A stretch of DNA of 64,000 nt from Colwellia sp. PAMC 21821 (GCF_002077175.1 NZ_CP014943.1:2170001-2234000); one strand, 5' to 3'; numbered from the stretch's first letter, positions 26,967 to 36,401 are shown. Program-made: numbers and translations. Notes: generated from the letters alone by a model not told the origin.

Positions 26967-28055
26967 ATGCTGGGTCAAATATCTGCTCCGAAAAATTTAT
27001 GTTTATTGCGATTATCAGCCATCGGAGACGTATGTCATGCCGTTGCGATGGTGCAAAATATTCAGCAACAGTGGCCAGACACCAAAATTACGTGGGTGAT
27101 AGGTAAAATTGAAGCGAGTTTATTGCAGGGATTATATGGCGTTGAATTTGTTATTTTTGATAAACGCGCAGGATTAAAAGGTTACCGTGACTTAAGGCAA
27201 AACCTTAAAGGCCGTAAGTTTGATGTTTTACTGCACATGCAAGTGGCGTTAAGGGCGAGTATTGCCAGTTTATGTATTTCAGCGAAAGTAAAAATTGGTT
27301 TTGATACCCAGCGCGCGAAAGAAGGGCAATGGTTATTTAGCAATAAAAAAATAGCAAAGCAAAAACAGCCGCATGTGCTCGATGGCTTTATGGGTTTTGC
27401 AAAAGCACTCGGTTTAGACGCTGCTCCGCCGATGTGGAAAATGCCTTTAGCGGATAGCGACCAGTTATGGGCCAGTGAAAAACTCAGTGCCGCTAATGAA
27501 ACGGGTAAACCGATTGCGGTTATTTGTCCAGCCGCAAGTAAAGCTGAGCGTAATTGGCATGCTGAAGGTTATTCACAAGCAGCTGAATATTTAATTACAC
27601 GTGGTTTTAAAGTCGTAATATGTGGTGGCCCAACGACCATGGAAAAACTACTTGCTGAGGCGATTATTAGTCGAAGCAAGCTGAGCCAAGGCGAAAACGA
27701 AATACAAAACTTGGTGGGTAAAACGAGCTTAAAACAGTTATTGGCGGTATTAAAATTAGCGCATTTAGTGGTTGCACCTGATACAGGTCCTGCTCATATG
27801 GCGGTTACCGTTGAAACACCTGTTGTGGGTTTGTATGCTCACAGCAATCCAAAGCGAACAGGCCCCTATTTATATCCCCAATATGTTGTAAGTGCATATG
27901 CTTCAGCGATACAGCGACAATATAAGCAAAGTATTGAGCAATTACCTTGGGGCACTCGTGCTAAAGGTAAAGATCTAATGATGCAAATCAGCATTGCTGA
28001 GGTAAAGAAAACGATTGATCGGCTTATACACGATAACTATCCCGAATTACTGTAG
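26967..28055 (+). CDS. Glycosyltransferase family 9 (heptosyltransferase-like)
   Basis: 362 residues, GT-B fold. The N-terminal domain has the GT9 opening LCLLRLSAIGDVCHAVAMV and the C-terminal ADP-heptose-binding region shows WHAEGYSQAAEYLITRG and VVAPDTGPAHMA. GT9 enzymes such as WaaC and WaaF move heptose onto Kdo or heptose I. The gene is adjacent to kdkA and within reach of waaA, so it probably adds the first core sugar; whether it equals WaaC cannot be decided here. The downstream NUDIX gene follows closely. Confidence 0.88.
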   Translation: MLGQISAPKNLCLLRLSAIGDVCHAVAMVQNIQQQWPDTKITWVIGKIEASLLQGLYGVEFVIFDKRAGLKGYRDLRQNLKGRKFDVLLHMQVALRASIASLCISAKVKIGFDTQRAKEGQWLFSNKKIAKQKQPHVLDGFMGFAKALGLDAAPPMWKMPLADSDQLWASEKLSAANETGKPIAVICPAASKAERNWHAEGYSQAAEYLITRGFKVVICGGPTTMEKLLAEAIISRSKLSQGENEIQNLVGKTSLKQLLAVLKLAHLVVAPDTGPAHMAVTVETPVVGLYAHSNPKRTGPYLYPQYVVSAYASAIQRQYKQSIEQLPWGTRAKGKDLMMQISIAEVKKTIDRLIHDNYPELL

Positions 28056-28068
28056 ATCACAGCAAGAA

Positions 28069-28518
28069 ATGAGTGTGAAAAAGTATGTTACCGGCTTTTT
28101 ATTTTCACAAGACGCTAGCCATGTGGTGCTAATTGAAAAAATTAATCCGCTATGGCAGCGTGGATTATTTAATGGTATTGGCGGTAAAATTGAAGCTAAT
28201 GAGCGTTCAGTCGATGCCATGGTTAGAGAGTTTATTGAAGAGACAGGCGTGATAACAGATACCGTAGATTGGACCTGCTATGCGAAAGTATATCGACCCA
28301 ACTCATATGATGTAGACATGTATTTTGCATTTTCCGATCTCGCTTTTAATGCTAGAACGGCTGAGCAAGAACAAGTACATATTATTAAGCTGAGTGAGTT
28401 GCCAGAAAATATTATTCCGAACTTACATTGGCTAATACCTTTAGCTTTAGACAAACAAGCTGATTTCACCACGCCGGTGTTATTAAAAGAAATGAATGAA
28501 GAGCGCATTAAAGCGTGA
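28069..28518 (+). CDS. NUDIX hydrolase
   Basis: 149 residues from ATG 28069; an earlier ATG at 28015 lies inside the preceding gene and adds residues unlike the family. The NUDIX box G-x5-E-x7-REFIEETG is complete (GKIEANERSVDAMVREFIEETGV covers it). Such enzymes hydrolyse a nucleoside diphosphate linked to another group. The exact substrate is unknown; MutT-type cleaning or nucleotide-sugar hydrolysis are possible. 13 bases after the glycosyltransferase gene. Confidence 0.85.
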   Translation: MSVKKYVTGFLFSQDASHVVLIEKINPLWQRGLFNGIGGKIEANERSVDAMVREFIEETGVITDTVDWTCYAKVYRPNSYDVDMYFAFSDLAFNARTAEQEQVHIIKLSELPENIIPNLHWLIPLALDKQADFTTPVLLKEMNEERIKA

Positions 28519-28608
28519 TTGTCTTTTTACGAACGTTTTACAATCATGCTGAATTTATCAAGACTTATGTTTAATAAAAACAGCATCAAAAAATAAAAAT
28601 AAAATCAA

Positions 28609-29223
28609 ATGAAGAAAACAGCGATAAAAAGTAGAAAACTGCACAAACTCATTGGCCTTACTTTAGTGCTACCTATGGTGGGGTGGACACTGACCGGTTT
28701 AGTTTTTTTTATTAAACCCGGATATCAAGGTGCCTATGAACAATTATCAGTAAAAAAATATCCTCTGGGTCAATCGCTGACAATAACACCTCAGGAAAAC
28801 TGGCAAGAAATTAAGCTAGTTCAAACAGTGTTAGGTCAGCACCTTTTAGTGAAAGCTAATAATAAAAGTGAGCATTTAGATCCGGTGTCAATGCTTGTTA
28901 AGCCCGAACCAACCACATTAGAGTTTACAACACTGCTAAACGATGCCTTTGCTAGTAATAAAGTGCGCTATGGCGAAATAGTAAGTACCAATGGCTTGTC
29001 AGCACACACAAGTACAGGCGTCGATGTAGCACTTAATTGGAAAAGCCTTCGATTAAGCCAAACAGGGCAAGATACTCAGTTAATTAATTTACTTTATCAA
29101 ATACACTATTTGCAATGGACTCCCTTCAAAGCGCTAAACCAAGTGTTAGGGATAGTCGGATTAGTGTTACTGATTTCATTAACGTTTTTAGGTGTTAGGA
29201 TCTATATTAAGCCGCGCTCTTAA
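28609..29223 (+). CDS. PepSY-associated membrane protein
   Basis: 204 residues with a transmembrane segment near each end (about 12-36 and 177-198) and a central extracytoplasmic part. The opening RKLHKLIGLTLVLPMVGWTLTGL resembles the first helix of PepSY-associated TM proteins, which accompany siderophore or iron reductase systems, but the protein has only one such unit. Substrate unknown; may be a small redox or transport accessory. Its end is 10 bases from the end of waaA on the other strand, without a clear terminator. Confidence 0.6.
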   Translation: MKKTAIKSRKLHKLIGLTLVLPMVGWTLTGLVFFIKPGYQGAYEQLSVKKYPLGQSLTITPQENWQEIKLVQTVLGQHLLVKANNKSEHLDPVSMLVKPEPTTLEFTTLLNDAFASNKVRYGEIVSTNGLSAHTSTGVDVALNWKSLRLSQTGQDTQLINLLYQIHYLQWTPFKALNQVLGIVGLVLLISLTFLGVRIYIKPRS

Positions 29224-29233
29224 CCCTCAGCAT

Positions 29234-30526
29234 TTATGACTTAAGTAAGGCTAGCAGTGTCGTGATAGATTTTGTGGTCGCTCCTTGATTCGCTTGCACA
29301 ACTTTATAGCTATTACTGCCTAATATTTGTGCGCTGGTTTCATCCGTAAATAAACGCAGTACTTCGGAAGCTAAGGCTTTTGACATATCTTCATTTTCAA
29401 CAAGTTGTACTATGCCCTGTGCAGATATTAGTTGTAGCAAAATCTCTTTAAAGTTACTCATATTTGGGCCGACGATAACGGGTTTTTGAAATAATGCTGG
29501 CTCTAAAGGGTTATGGCCACCAATATCGCTAAAACTTCCCCCCATAGTGACCACATCAGCTAAAGAGCAGGCTGAAAGTAGTTCACCTAAAGTATCGATG
29601 ATCCATACCTGGGTATTAAGTGAAACTCGCTGATTCTGGCTGCGTTTTAGTACATGATTACCAGCGTCTTGTGCGAGTTTAGTGACTTGTTCAAAGCGTT
29701 CAGGGTGTCGAGGCACAATAATCAACAAGGCTTCACTGTCTTGTTGTTTTACATGTGAAAATGCTTTTAATGCTAGTGCTTCATCGCCGGGGTGTGTACT
29801 AGCGATTAGCCAAACTTTTCTTTTTTCGGTCATTAAGCTATTTAATTCACGCTGTTTAGCGACAACATCATTATTTAACGAAACATCGAATTTTAAGTTA
29901 CCTGATAACTTACACATTTCAGGGGTTGCCCCCATCGCTACATAATTATCTTGGTTAACTTGGCTTTGGGTTAATATTCTGTCAAAGCTTTGTATTGCAG
30001 GGGTGATCAACCAAGCGAGCTTTTTATAACTACGCATTGATTTATCGGATAACCGGCCATTAACTAACAGCAGTTTAATCTGCTTATTTTTACACTGTGC
30101 GATTAAATTTGGCCATAATTCCGTTTCCATAAAAATCATAGCTTTGGGCTTTAAGCGTTTTAAAAACAACGTAGTGGAAATAATATTGTCTAGTGGCAGA
30201 TAACAATGCTGTACTTTATCGGCAAATAATTTTTGTACTTGTGCTGAGCCGGTTGGCGTAAAAGTCGTTACTGTGATTGGCAGATCAGGATTACAGATGA
30301 GCAGTTGCGAAATAAAAGGTTTTAAAGCAATAATTTCACCAACACTGGCCGCATGCACTACAATACCTTTGGGTTCGAGATTTTTTTCAAGTATACCCAA
30401 ACGCTCAAGTAGCCGTTGTCTATAGGCTGGATGATTAATTGAACGTAGTAGTAACACGACTAAAAGTAGCGGTGTTAACAGTAAAAAGAATAATCGGTAT
30501 AAAACTAAAGCGAGAGTAAAACGCAC
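29234..30526 (-). CDS. waaA: 3-deoxy-D-manno-octulosonic acid transferase
   Basis: 430 residues, GT30 family. The N-terminal membrane-associated helix is followed by the GT-B domains with IVVHAASVGEIIALKPFI (HAASVGE motif) and WLIASTHPGDEA and the nucleotide-sugar site GGSFSDIGGHNPLEPA. WaaA adds Kdo to lipid A precursor. A neighbouring KdkA implies a mono-Kdo core, which suggests this enzyme is monofunctional. Start codon is GTG at 30526. In Escherichia coli waaA is beside coaD; here kdkA, GT9, NUDIX and two other genes come between. Confidence 0.93.
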   Translation of the reverse strand: MRFTLALVLYRLFFLLLTPLLLVVLLLRSINHPAYRQRLLERLGILEKNLEPKGIVVHAASVGEIIALKPFISQLLICNPDLPITVTTFTPTGSAQVQKLFADKVQHCYLPLDNIISTTLFLKRLKPKAMIFMETELWPNLIAQCKNKQIKLLLVNGRLSDKSMRSYKKLAWLITPAIQSFDRILTQSQVNQDNYVAMGATPEMCKLSGNLKFDVSLNNDVVAKQRELNSLMTEKRKVWLIASTHPGDEALALKAFSHVKQQDSEALLIIVPRHPERFEQVTKLAQDAGNHVLKRSQNQRVSLNTQVWIIDTLGELLSACSLADVVTMGGSFSDIGGHNPLEPALFQKPVIVGPNMSNFKEILLQLISAQGIVQLVENEDMSKALASEVLRLFTDETSAQILGSNSYKVVQANQGATTKSITTLLALLKS

Positions 30527-30702
30527 TTAATGAGCTCAAATATCAATACAGTATGCTTAATAGTATACCTAAAATCTTGCTTAAAAAAATCAAGCAAGCT
30601 ATAAAATAACTAGGCTAAGTGTTTTGTTTCGATAATTATTTTACTTAGCGAGTGACGTCACTAATAGTAAGTTCAGATGTGCAAAGGTCTTTAGGTTAAT
30701 TT

Positions 30703-31524
30703 ATGAAATTTTTTCGACAAAATGGATATAAAAGCATTAAACATTCAGTATTGAAATTTATTTTCTTTCTATTATCGTTTAGCGTTACTCAGCAAGTAGT
30801 CGCTCAGTCAACCCTGGTCAAAGCAGAGGAAAATTTAGCGCAAACGATAGCCATAACAGCGCCTGATAAGTTTACATTATCTGCTCAGCTTATAACGGGT
30901 TCAGCGATGGCGGGTGGTGTATTGGTGTTGCATGATTGCCAAAACTCGGTCAAAGATTTTCAGTCTTTGTACTCGGCCATAGCAGAACAAGGTTTTTTCG
31001 TTTTAGCACTCGATTTACGCGGTTTTGGTGCCAGTGAAAGTGAGGTTTATTCGCATAAAAATATACGACAGCAAGCTGATGATATTGTCAGTTATCAAGG
31101 TCAATTAGCCGCGTTGATGCTGCATTGGCAAAAGGATGTTTATAAGGCTTACCAGTATTTACAAACCAAGATGAATAATCATCAACCGATTAGTATTGTG
31201 ACCAGTGGTTGCAGTAGTAACCAAGCGATTTATTTAGCGGAAAAAGCGCCGGTAAAAAGTTTGGTGATGTTAGCGCCAGAACTTAGTTATGCAGATAAAG
31301 AGCAATTTAAACATTTAGCTGATATGCCAATTTATCTGCTCAGTGCTAAACATTTAACCGAAGCCATGCTTAATGCCCAAGAGCTATTCGAGTGGAGTGG
31401 TGATAGGCATTCTGTTTTACAAATATTTAAAGGTAACGGCTCAAGTTATAATTTATTAAAACATCAGTCTTATCTGAATGAAAATATTGCCACTTGGTTG
31501 CAAAGTACCTTAAAAGCTAATTAG
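30703..31524 (+). CDS. Exported alpha/beta-hydrolase-like protein
   Basis: 273 residues. A hydrophobic segment (FIFFLLSFSVTQQVVAQS, near residues 21-38) is a likely signal peptide or anchor. The mature part has an alpha/beta-hydrolase layout: VLVLHDCQNS (oxyanion region), FVLALDLRGFGASES, a TSGCSSNQ segment in place of the usual GxSxG nucleophile elbow, and later strands. The elbow is degenerate, so catalytic competence is uncertain. Substrate unknown. Its stop overlaps that of the Lrp-type gene on the other strand. Confidence 0.65.
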   Translation: MKFFRQNGYKSIKHSVLKFIFFLLSFSVTQQVVAQSTLVKAEENLAQTIAITAPDKFTLSAQLITGSAMAGGVLVLHDCQNSVKDFQSLYSAIAEQGFFVLALDLRGFGASESEVYSHKNIRQQADDIVSYQGQLAALMLHWQKDVYKAYQYLQTKMNNHQPISIVTSGCSSNQAIYLAEKAPVKSLVMLAPELSYADKEQFKHLADMPIYLLSAKHLTEAMLNAQELFEWSGDRHSVLQIFKGNGSSYNLLKHQSYLNENIATWLQSTLKAN

Positions 31525-31949
31525 CGTTTGAAAATAGTATCGAGAATAATCGATGAGTTTGTTCTCGCTACGCCTTCAAGTGAACACACCATGTTGAGCA
31601 CCTCACTTAATTTTTCTAAGGTGCTGGCTTGTATGGTTACCAATAAGTCGTATTCACCACTGATCGAATAAATATGACTAATTTGATGGACTTTTCTTAA
31701 GGCTAAACAGATTGTTTTTCGCAAGTTTGGATTTACTTTTAATGACACATTTGAAGAAATTAACCCGCTAGTATATTCACTTCCTAACACCACGCTGTAT
31801 GCTTCAATAACATTATTGTTCTCAAGCTTATTGAGTCGATTTTGTATGGCCGTTCTTGAAACGCCTGTCGCTCTAGCCATGTCAGAAACACTAGCACGGG
31901 CATTTAGTCGCAATATGGATAATAGCTCTTCATCTTTTTCAGTTAACAA
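31521..31949 (-). CDS. Lrp/AsnC family regulator
   Basis: 142 residues: N-terminal helix-turn-helix (about 20-45, SVSDMARATGVSRTAIQNRL) and a C-terminal RAM effector domain with alternating strands ending in LEGVARTNSSIIL. Start is TTG at 31949. It is divergent from kbl-tdh; in Escherichia coli Lrp controls this threonine-degradation operon and binds leucine. A TTGACAT-N6-ATGTCAA palindrome lies between. The protein is shorter than Lrp itself, so it may be a paralogue specialised for that operon. Confidence 0.85.
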   Translation of the reverse strand: MLTEKDEELLSILRLNARASVSDMARATGVSRTAIQNRLNKLENNNVIEAYSVVLGSEYTSGLISSNVSLKVNPNLRKTICLALRKVHQISHIYSISGEYDLLVTIQASTLEKLSEVLNMVCSLEGVARTNSSIILDTIFKR

Positions 31950-31998
31950 TGGGTGTACCTAGCGGCAGAAAGCAAAAAATAGCCTTACATATTACACT

Positions 31999-32018
31999 TT
32001 GACATGTCCATATGTCAA
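31999..32018. promoter_or_regulatory. Candidate Lrp-type operator
   Basis: TTGACAT (31999-32005) and ATGTCAA (32012-32018) are a perfect inverted repeat with 6-bp spacer between the divergent regulator and kbl. It is the only such palindrome in the gap and lies about 108 bases upstream of kbl and 50 from the regulator start. Confidence 0.45.
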
Positions 32019-32125
32019 TTTGACTATAAAAAATGACGATTTATCACGTAATGTCACTTTGCTTACGAAGTCGTCTAGGCTGATAATACGACTATTGAAA
32101 GACAATAACTTTTTAAGGAATTACC

Positions 32126-33340
32126 GTGACCGATTCTGCTAACACAAATAATTTTTATGCTCATTTAACTTCACAAATAAACCAAGTAAAAGAAGACGGT
32201 TTATATAAAGCTGAACGTGTAATCACTACAGCGCAACAACCACAAATGGCGGTTAATACTGGCGAAAATGTAGTAAATTTTTGTGCTAACAACTATTTAG
32301 GTTTAGCGAATCATCCGTCATTAATCGCGGCCGCTAAACAAGGGTTAGATGAACACGGTTTTGGTATGGCCTCGGTACGTTTTATTTGTGGTACTCAAGA
32401 CATCCATAAAACCTTAGAACAAAAGCTAAGTACCTTTTTAGGCATGGAAGATACTATTTTGTATTCGTCTTGTTTTGACGCTAATGCCGGTTTGTTTGAA
32501 ACATTATTAGGCCCAGAAGACGCTATTATTAGTGACTCACTTAACCATGCCTCAATTATCGATGGTGTGCGCTTATGTAAAGCCAAGCGCTTTCGTTATG
32601 CAAATAATGACGCCGCAGAACTTGAAGCACGCTTGATTGAAGCGGATGAAGCCGGTGCGCGATTTAAGTTAATTGCCACTGATGGTGTGTTTTCTATGGA
32701 CGGGGTTATTGCTAACTTGAAAGCAGTTTGCGACTTAGCCGACAAATACAATGCCATGGTCATGGTTGATGACTCTCATGCCGTTGGTTTTGTTGGTGAA
32801 CAAGGCCGTGGTAGCCATGAATATTGTGACGTAATGGGTCGTGTTGATATTATCACGGGTACATTAGGTAAAGCGATGGGTGGTGCCTCAGGGGGTTACA
32901 CAGCCGCGAAAAAAGAAGTGGTTGAATGGTTACGTCAACGTTCTCGTCCTTACTTGTTCTCTAATTCATTAGCCCCAGCGATTGTTAATGCTTCAATTAC
33001 CGTAATTGACTTACTAGCTGAAGGTGGCGAATTACGTAAAACACTAAAAGACAACGCGGCGTATTTTAGAACGCAAATGGAAGCAGCAGGTTTTACCTGT
33101 GCTGGCGCAGATCATGCGATTATTCCTGTTATGTTAGGTGATGCCAAAGTAGCCAGTGCTATGGCGGATCGTTTATTAGCCGAGGGTATTTATGTTATTG
33201 GCTTCTCATTCCCTGTTGTCCCTAAAGGTCAAGCACGTATTCGTACCCAAATTTCTGCCGCACATACCAAAGCTGAATTGGATAAAGCCATTGAAGCCTT
33301 TATTCGCATTGGCAAAGAAATGAAAGTGATTGAGGGCTAA
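32126..33340 (+). CDS. kbl: Glycine C-acetyltransferase (2-amino-3-ketobutyrate CoA ligase)
   Basis: 404 residues, a PLP-dependent alpha-oxoamine synthase. The PLP lysine lies in [14 protein letters not shown], with DDSHAVGF and the N-terminal [13 protein letters not shown] as substrate-binding elements. It converts 2-amino-3-oxobutyrate and CoA to glycine and acetyl-CoA after threonine dehydrogenase. Start codon GTG, with AAGGA 6 bases upstream. tdh starts 2 bases after the stop. Expression probably responds to the divergent Lrp-type regulator. Confidence 0.95.
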   Translation: MTDSANTNNFYAHLTSQINQVKEDGLYKAERVITTAQQPQMAVNTGENVVNFCANNYLGLANHPSLIAAAKQGLDEHGFGMASVRFICGTQDIHKTLEQKLSTFLGMEDTILYSSCFDANAGLFETLLGPEDAIISDSLNHASIIDGVRLCKAKRFRYANNDAAELEARLIEADEAGARFKLIATDGVFSMDGVIANLKAVCDLADKYNAMVMVDDSHAVGFVGEQGRGSHEYCDVMGRVDIITGTLGKAMGGASGGYTAAKKEVVEWLRQRSRPYLFSNSLAPAIVNASITVIDLLAEGGELRKTLKDNAAYFRTQMEAAGFTCAGADHAIIPVMLGDAKVASAMADRLLAEGIYVIGFSFPVVPKGQARIRTQISAAHTKAELDKAIEAFIRIGKEMKVIEG

Positions 33341-33342
33341 AC

Positions 33343-34371
33343 ATGAAATCATTAGCAAAATTAAAAGCTGAACCAGGCATTTGGATGACAGATTCGCCTA
33401 AGCCAGAAATTGGCCATAACGATCTGTTAATTAAAATTAAGAAAACCGCTATTTGTGGTACCGACATTCACATTTACAACTGGGACGAATGGTCACAAAA
33501 AACCATTCCTGTGCCTATGGTTGTTGGTCATGAATACGCTGGTGAAGTGGTGGGTATTGGCCAAGAAGTGAAAGGCTTTGCGCTAGGCGATCGCGTGTCA
33601 GGTGAAGGCCATATTACCTGTGGTCATTGTCGTAACTGTCGAGGTGGTCGTACTCATTTATGTCGCAATACCGTGGGTGTTGGTGTCAATCGTGCGGGCT
33701 CTTTTGCTGAATACCTAGTGATCCCTGCTTTTAACGCGTTTAAATTACCGGATGAAATTTCAGATGATTTAGCGGCTATTTTTGACCCGTTTGGTAATGC
33801 TGTTCATACGGCTTTGTCGTTTGATTTAGTCGGTGAAGATGTGTTGATCACCGGTGCTGGCCCAATCGGCATTATGGCAGCGGCAGTGGCAAAACATGTC
33901 GGTGCTCGTCATGTTGTTGTTACCGACGTTAATGAATACCGTTTAGACTTAGCGCGTAAAATGGGCGCAACACGTGCGGTTGACGTAACGAAAGAAAAAC
34001 TGGCCGATGTGATGGCTGATTTAGGTATGACCGAAGGTTTCGACGTTGGCATGGAAATGTCAGGCGTACCAATGGCATTTACTGATATGTTAGCCAATAT
34101 GAACAATGGTGGTAAAATTGCCATGTTAGGTATTCCTGGTGAAGATATGGCGATTGACTGGAGCAAAATTATTTTTAAAGGTTTAACCATTAAAGGTATT
34201 TACGGTCGCGAAATGTTCGAAACTTGGTATAAAATGGCCAGTTTGATTCAATCTGGCCTAGATTTAACACCAATTATCACTCATCACTTTAATATTGATG
34301 ATTTTCAGCAAGGTTTTGATATCATGCGTTCAGGACAATCGGGTAAAGTAATTTTAAACTGGGAAAAATAA
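33343..34371 (+). CDS. tdh: L-threonine 3-dehydrogenase
   Basis: 342 residues, medium-chain zinc dehydrogenase. Catalytic zinc ligands are in [11 protein letters not shown] and [10 protein letters not shown], the structural zinc site is [15 protein letters not shown], and the NAD-binding [13 protein letters not shown] follows. It oxidises threonine to 2-amino-3-oxobutyrate. Its stop TAA shares its last A with the ATG of glpE, so expression of tdh and glpE is coupled. Operon with kbl is common in Gammaproteobacteria; the addition of glpE and glpG is less usual. Confidence 0.95.
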   Translation: MKSLAKLKAEPGIWMTDSPKPEIGHNDLLIKIKKTAICGTDIHIYNWDEWSQKTIPVPMVVGHEYAGEVVGIGQEVKGFALGDRVSGEGHITCGHCRNCRGGRTHLCRNTVGVGVNRAGSFAEYLVIPAFNAFKLPDEISDDLAAIFDPFGNAVHTALSFDLVGEDVLITGAGPIGIMAAAVAKHVGARHVVVTDVNEYRLDLARKMGATRAVDVTKEKLADVMADLGMTEGFDVGMEMSGVPMAFTDMLANMNNGGKIAMLGIPGEDMAIDWSKIIFKGLTIKGIYGREMFETWYKMASLIQSGLDLTPIITHHFNIDDFQQGFDIMRSGQSGKVILNWEK

Positions 34372-34703
34372 TGGCTAATAGCGAAGAAAATTTTAAACAT
34401 ATGCAAATCAGTGAACTGCATAAAGTGTTAACTGATGAAACACATGTGGTGGTTGATATTCGCGATCCAGCCTCGTTTCAATCGGGGCATATTCCTAACG
34501 CTATACATTTAAGTAATGACAGCTTGCCTGATTTTTTGCGTAGCGCTGATTTTGACGCTCCTGTTGTGGTGTGTTGTTATCACGGCATTTCAAGTCAACA
34601 AGCGGCGCAGTTTCTGATTAGCCAAGACTTTACCGAAGTGTATTCTTTGGATGGTGGTTTTACTGATTGGCAATTACAACATCCGGATGTTGTTGAACGC
34701 TGA
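34371..34703 (+). CDS. glpE: Thiosulfate sulfurtransferase GlpE (rhodanese)
   Basis: 110 residues, a single rhodanese domain. The active-site cysteine lies in VVVCCYHGISS, whose loop length is that of GlpE. The enzyme transfers sulfane sulfur from thiosulfate to cyanide or thiols; its cellular role is unclear. Coupled to tdh at the start (TAATG) and to glpG at the end (TGATG), so it is part of a four-gene transcript with kbl, tdh and glpG. Confidence 0.9.
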   Translation: MANSEENFKHMQISELHKVLTDETHVVVDIRDPASFQSGHIPNAIHLSNDSLPDFLRSADFDAPVVVCCYHGISSQQAAQFLISQDFTEVYSLDGGFTDWQLQHPDVVER

Positions 34704-35563
34704 TGTTGGAACAAGAACTGCGACCATTGGTGAAAGTAACGCAACATAATATTGCGTTACTTTTTTGCAATTATCTGCAAACAATTCAGGTTCAAGCGCA
34801 GGTTAAAAGTGAAGATGCTGGTTTTGTTATTTATTGCCAGCTCGATAAGCATGACTTTGCTCAACAAGAATTTGAGCAATTCATCGCTGAGCCTTATCAG
34901 GCGAAATATCAGCAAGCGGCATGGCAAAACGGCGATGTAACTGCGGTTAATTCGACTTCGCCCGCATTATTAAGTAGTTTTAAAAGCCAGTTTTTTTCTC
35001 ACGCGGGTATCGTAACCTTAGTGGTATTCACTTTATGTTGGCTGGTTTTTATTGCGAGTAGCTTAGGTTGGGGCAATGCCGTATTTCATCATTTACAATT
35101 CTATCCGCAGCTAAGTGTCGATGCAGTTTTACAAGCACCTCATCGATTAATAGGCCCCGCTTTTTTTCACTTCTCGTGGCTACATATTGTTTTTAATACC
35201 ATGTGGTGGTGGCAATTGGGTGGTTCGATAGAACAAGTCATGGGGAAATTCAGTTTAATCAACTTATTGGTTATATCTGCGTTAGTTTCTAATGTCGGGC
35301 AATTTTTTGTTGATGGTCCTAACTTTGGTGGCTTGTCGGGTGTGGTATATGCACTTGTTGGTTATGTTTGGTGGGTAGGCTGGTTGTTGCCTGAAAAAGG
35401 CCTGTCACTGTCGAAGCCTATTATCGGCTTTATGCTGTTTTGGTTATTATTGGGTTATACCAGTTTAATGCCGATTAATGTTGCGAACACGGCACATTTA
35501 TTAGGTTTAGTCAGTGGTTGTATACTTGCTTATATTCAAGTTTTAAAAGCAAAGAATACATAA
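34703..35563 (+). CDS. glpG: Rhomboid protease GlpG
   Basis: 286 residues: a short cytoplasmic N-terminal domain, then six transmembrane helices. The serine of GLSGVVYA and the histidine of ANTAHLLGLVSG form the catalytic dyad, and HIVFNTMWWWQLGG provides the conserved N-terminal-side motif. GlpG cleaves helical membrane proteins inside the inner membrane. It overlaps glpE by one base and ends the kbl-tdh-glpE-glpG group. Confidence 0.93.
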   Translation: MLEQELRPLVKVTQHNIALLFCNYLQTIQVQAQVKSEDAGFVIYCQLDKHDFAQQEFEQFIAEPYQAKYQQAAWQNGDVTAVNSTSPALLSSFKSQFFSHAGIVTLVVFTLCWLVFIASSLGWGNAVFHHLQFYPQLSVDAVLQAPHRLIGPAFFHFSWLHIVFNTMWWWQLGGSIEQVMGKFSLINLLVISALVSNVGQFFVDGPNFGGLSGVVYALVGYVWWVGWLLPEKGLSLSKPIIGFMLFWLLLGYTSLMPINVANTAHLLGLVSGCILAYIQVLKAKNT

Positions 35564-35638
35564 AGTAAACGTAGTAAATTTGTTTTAGTTTTACAGCAAT
35601 TGAAGTTAATATTTCAGTTGCTGTTGGCTAAGCAGAGT

Positions 35639-36019
35639 TTAGTTATCTAACCATTGAGTAAATAAAAGCTTTTTAATTAAAGGCTTGCCAGTTTCTTTTT
35701 CTAGTAATTCTTTTACTTTATCTTCACATAAACGCTGAATTTCATGACGACCATTTATTGATTTTACTTTTGACTCAGGTTGCTGACCAATAATATTAAT
35801 AATGGCATCTCGCAGCAGCGGAGCATGGTGTTCAACAATCTCGTAATTTGACGCGTCTTCGATCATCAGTTCAACTGTTAAGCGAACATAGCCCATTTTT
35901 TTCTTAACGGCGACGTAGTTAGTAACGATAGAGGGTTCAAAGCCAAAGTAAGCGTAATCTGCCGCTTTAGCAAAAGTCGAACTTAGCAGTACTAGTATTA
36001 ATATAATTGATGTTTTCAT
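35639..36019 (-). CDS. FliL-like exported protein
   Basis: 126 residues. A cleavable-looking signal (KTSIILILVLLSSTFAKA) replaces the uncleaved helix of true FliL. The mature part has the FliL core: YFGFEPSIVTNYV, GYVRLTVELMI and HHAPLLRDAIINII, with a helical C-terminus. FliL binds the flagellar stator ring; a lone member next to ubiC without other flagellar genes may instead serve another stator-like or membrane complex. This placement is seen in some marine Gammaproteobacteria, though I infer conservation from memory. Confidence 0.75.
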   Translation of the reverse strand: MKTSIILILVLLSSTFAKAADYAYFGFEPSIVTNYVAVKKKMGYVRLTVELMIEDASNYEIVEHHAPLLRDAIINIIGQQPESKVKSINGRHEIQRLCEDKVKELLEKETGKPLIKKLLFTQWLDN

Positions 36020-36318
36020 ACACTAAAACTCAAATTAGAAAATAAGTTAACTATTTATGATCAGAATTTAAATAGATTGATTGCTATTAAATGATAACGC
36101 GAATTTTGATCATGCGCTGATTTATTTAGCTATTTTTTATCAGGTTCATACGCTTAGCATAATAATTCCTTGTATCAACAGCTGATTTGAAAGCAAGGAG
36201 TAAGCTGTATTTTTGCCATGCTAAACGCTATCATACGTCGCTTTTCGTTAAATAGTTACGATGTTGGTTTATACAGATATTTCATGTTTCGTAATTAGCA
36301 CCGACAATCTAAAAAGAG

Positions 36319-36368
36319 CTACGCGTAGATTATTAATAATTTACATGTTTTTGAATGTAGTACATTCA
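36319..36368. promoter_or_regulatory. Two perfect palindromes upstream of ubiC
   Basis: CTACGCGTAG (36319-36328) and TGAATGTAGTACATTCA (36352-36368) are perfect palindromes. The second is 34 bases before the ubiC ATG and overlaps where a promoter or ribosome approach would lie, so it looks like an operator. The regulator is unknown. The remaining part of the 382-base gap 36020-36401 has no other recognised element. Confidence 0.45.
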
Positions 36369-36401
36369 TTTACCCGAGTTGAGGTTAAATAGTTTTCAGG
36401 T

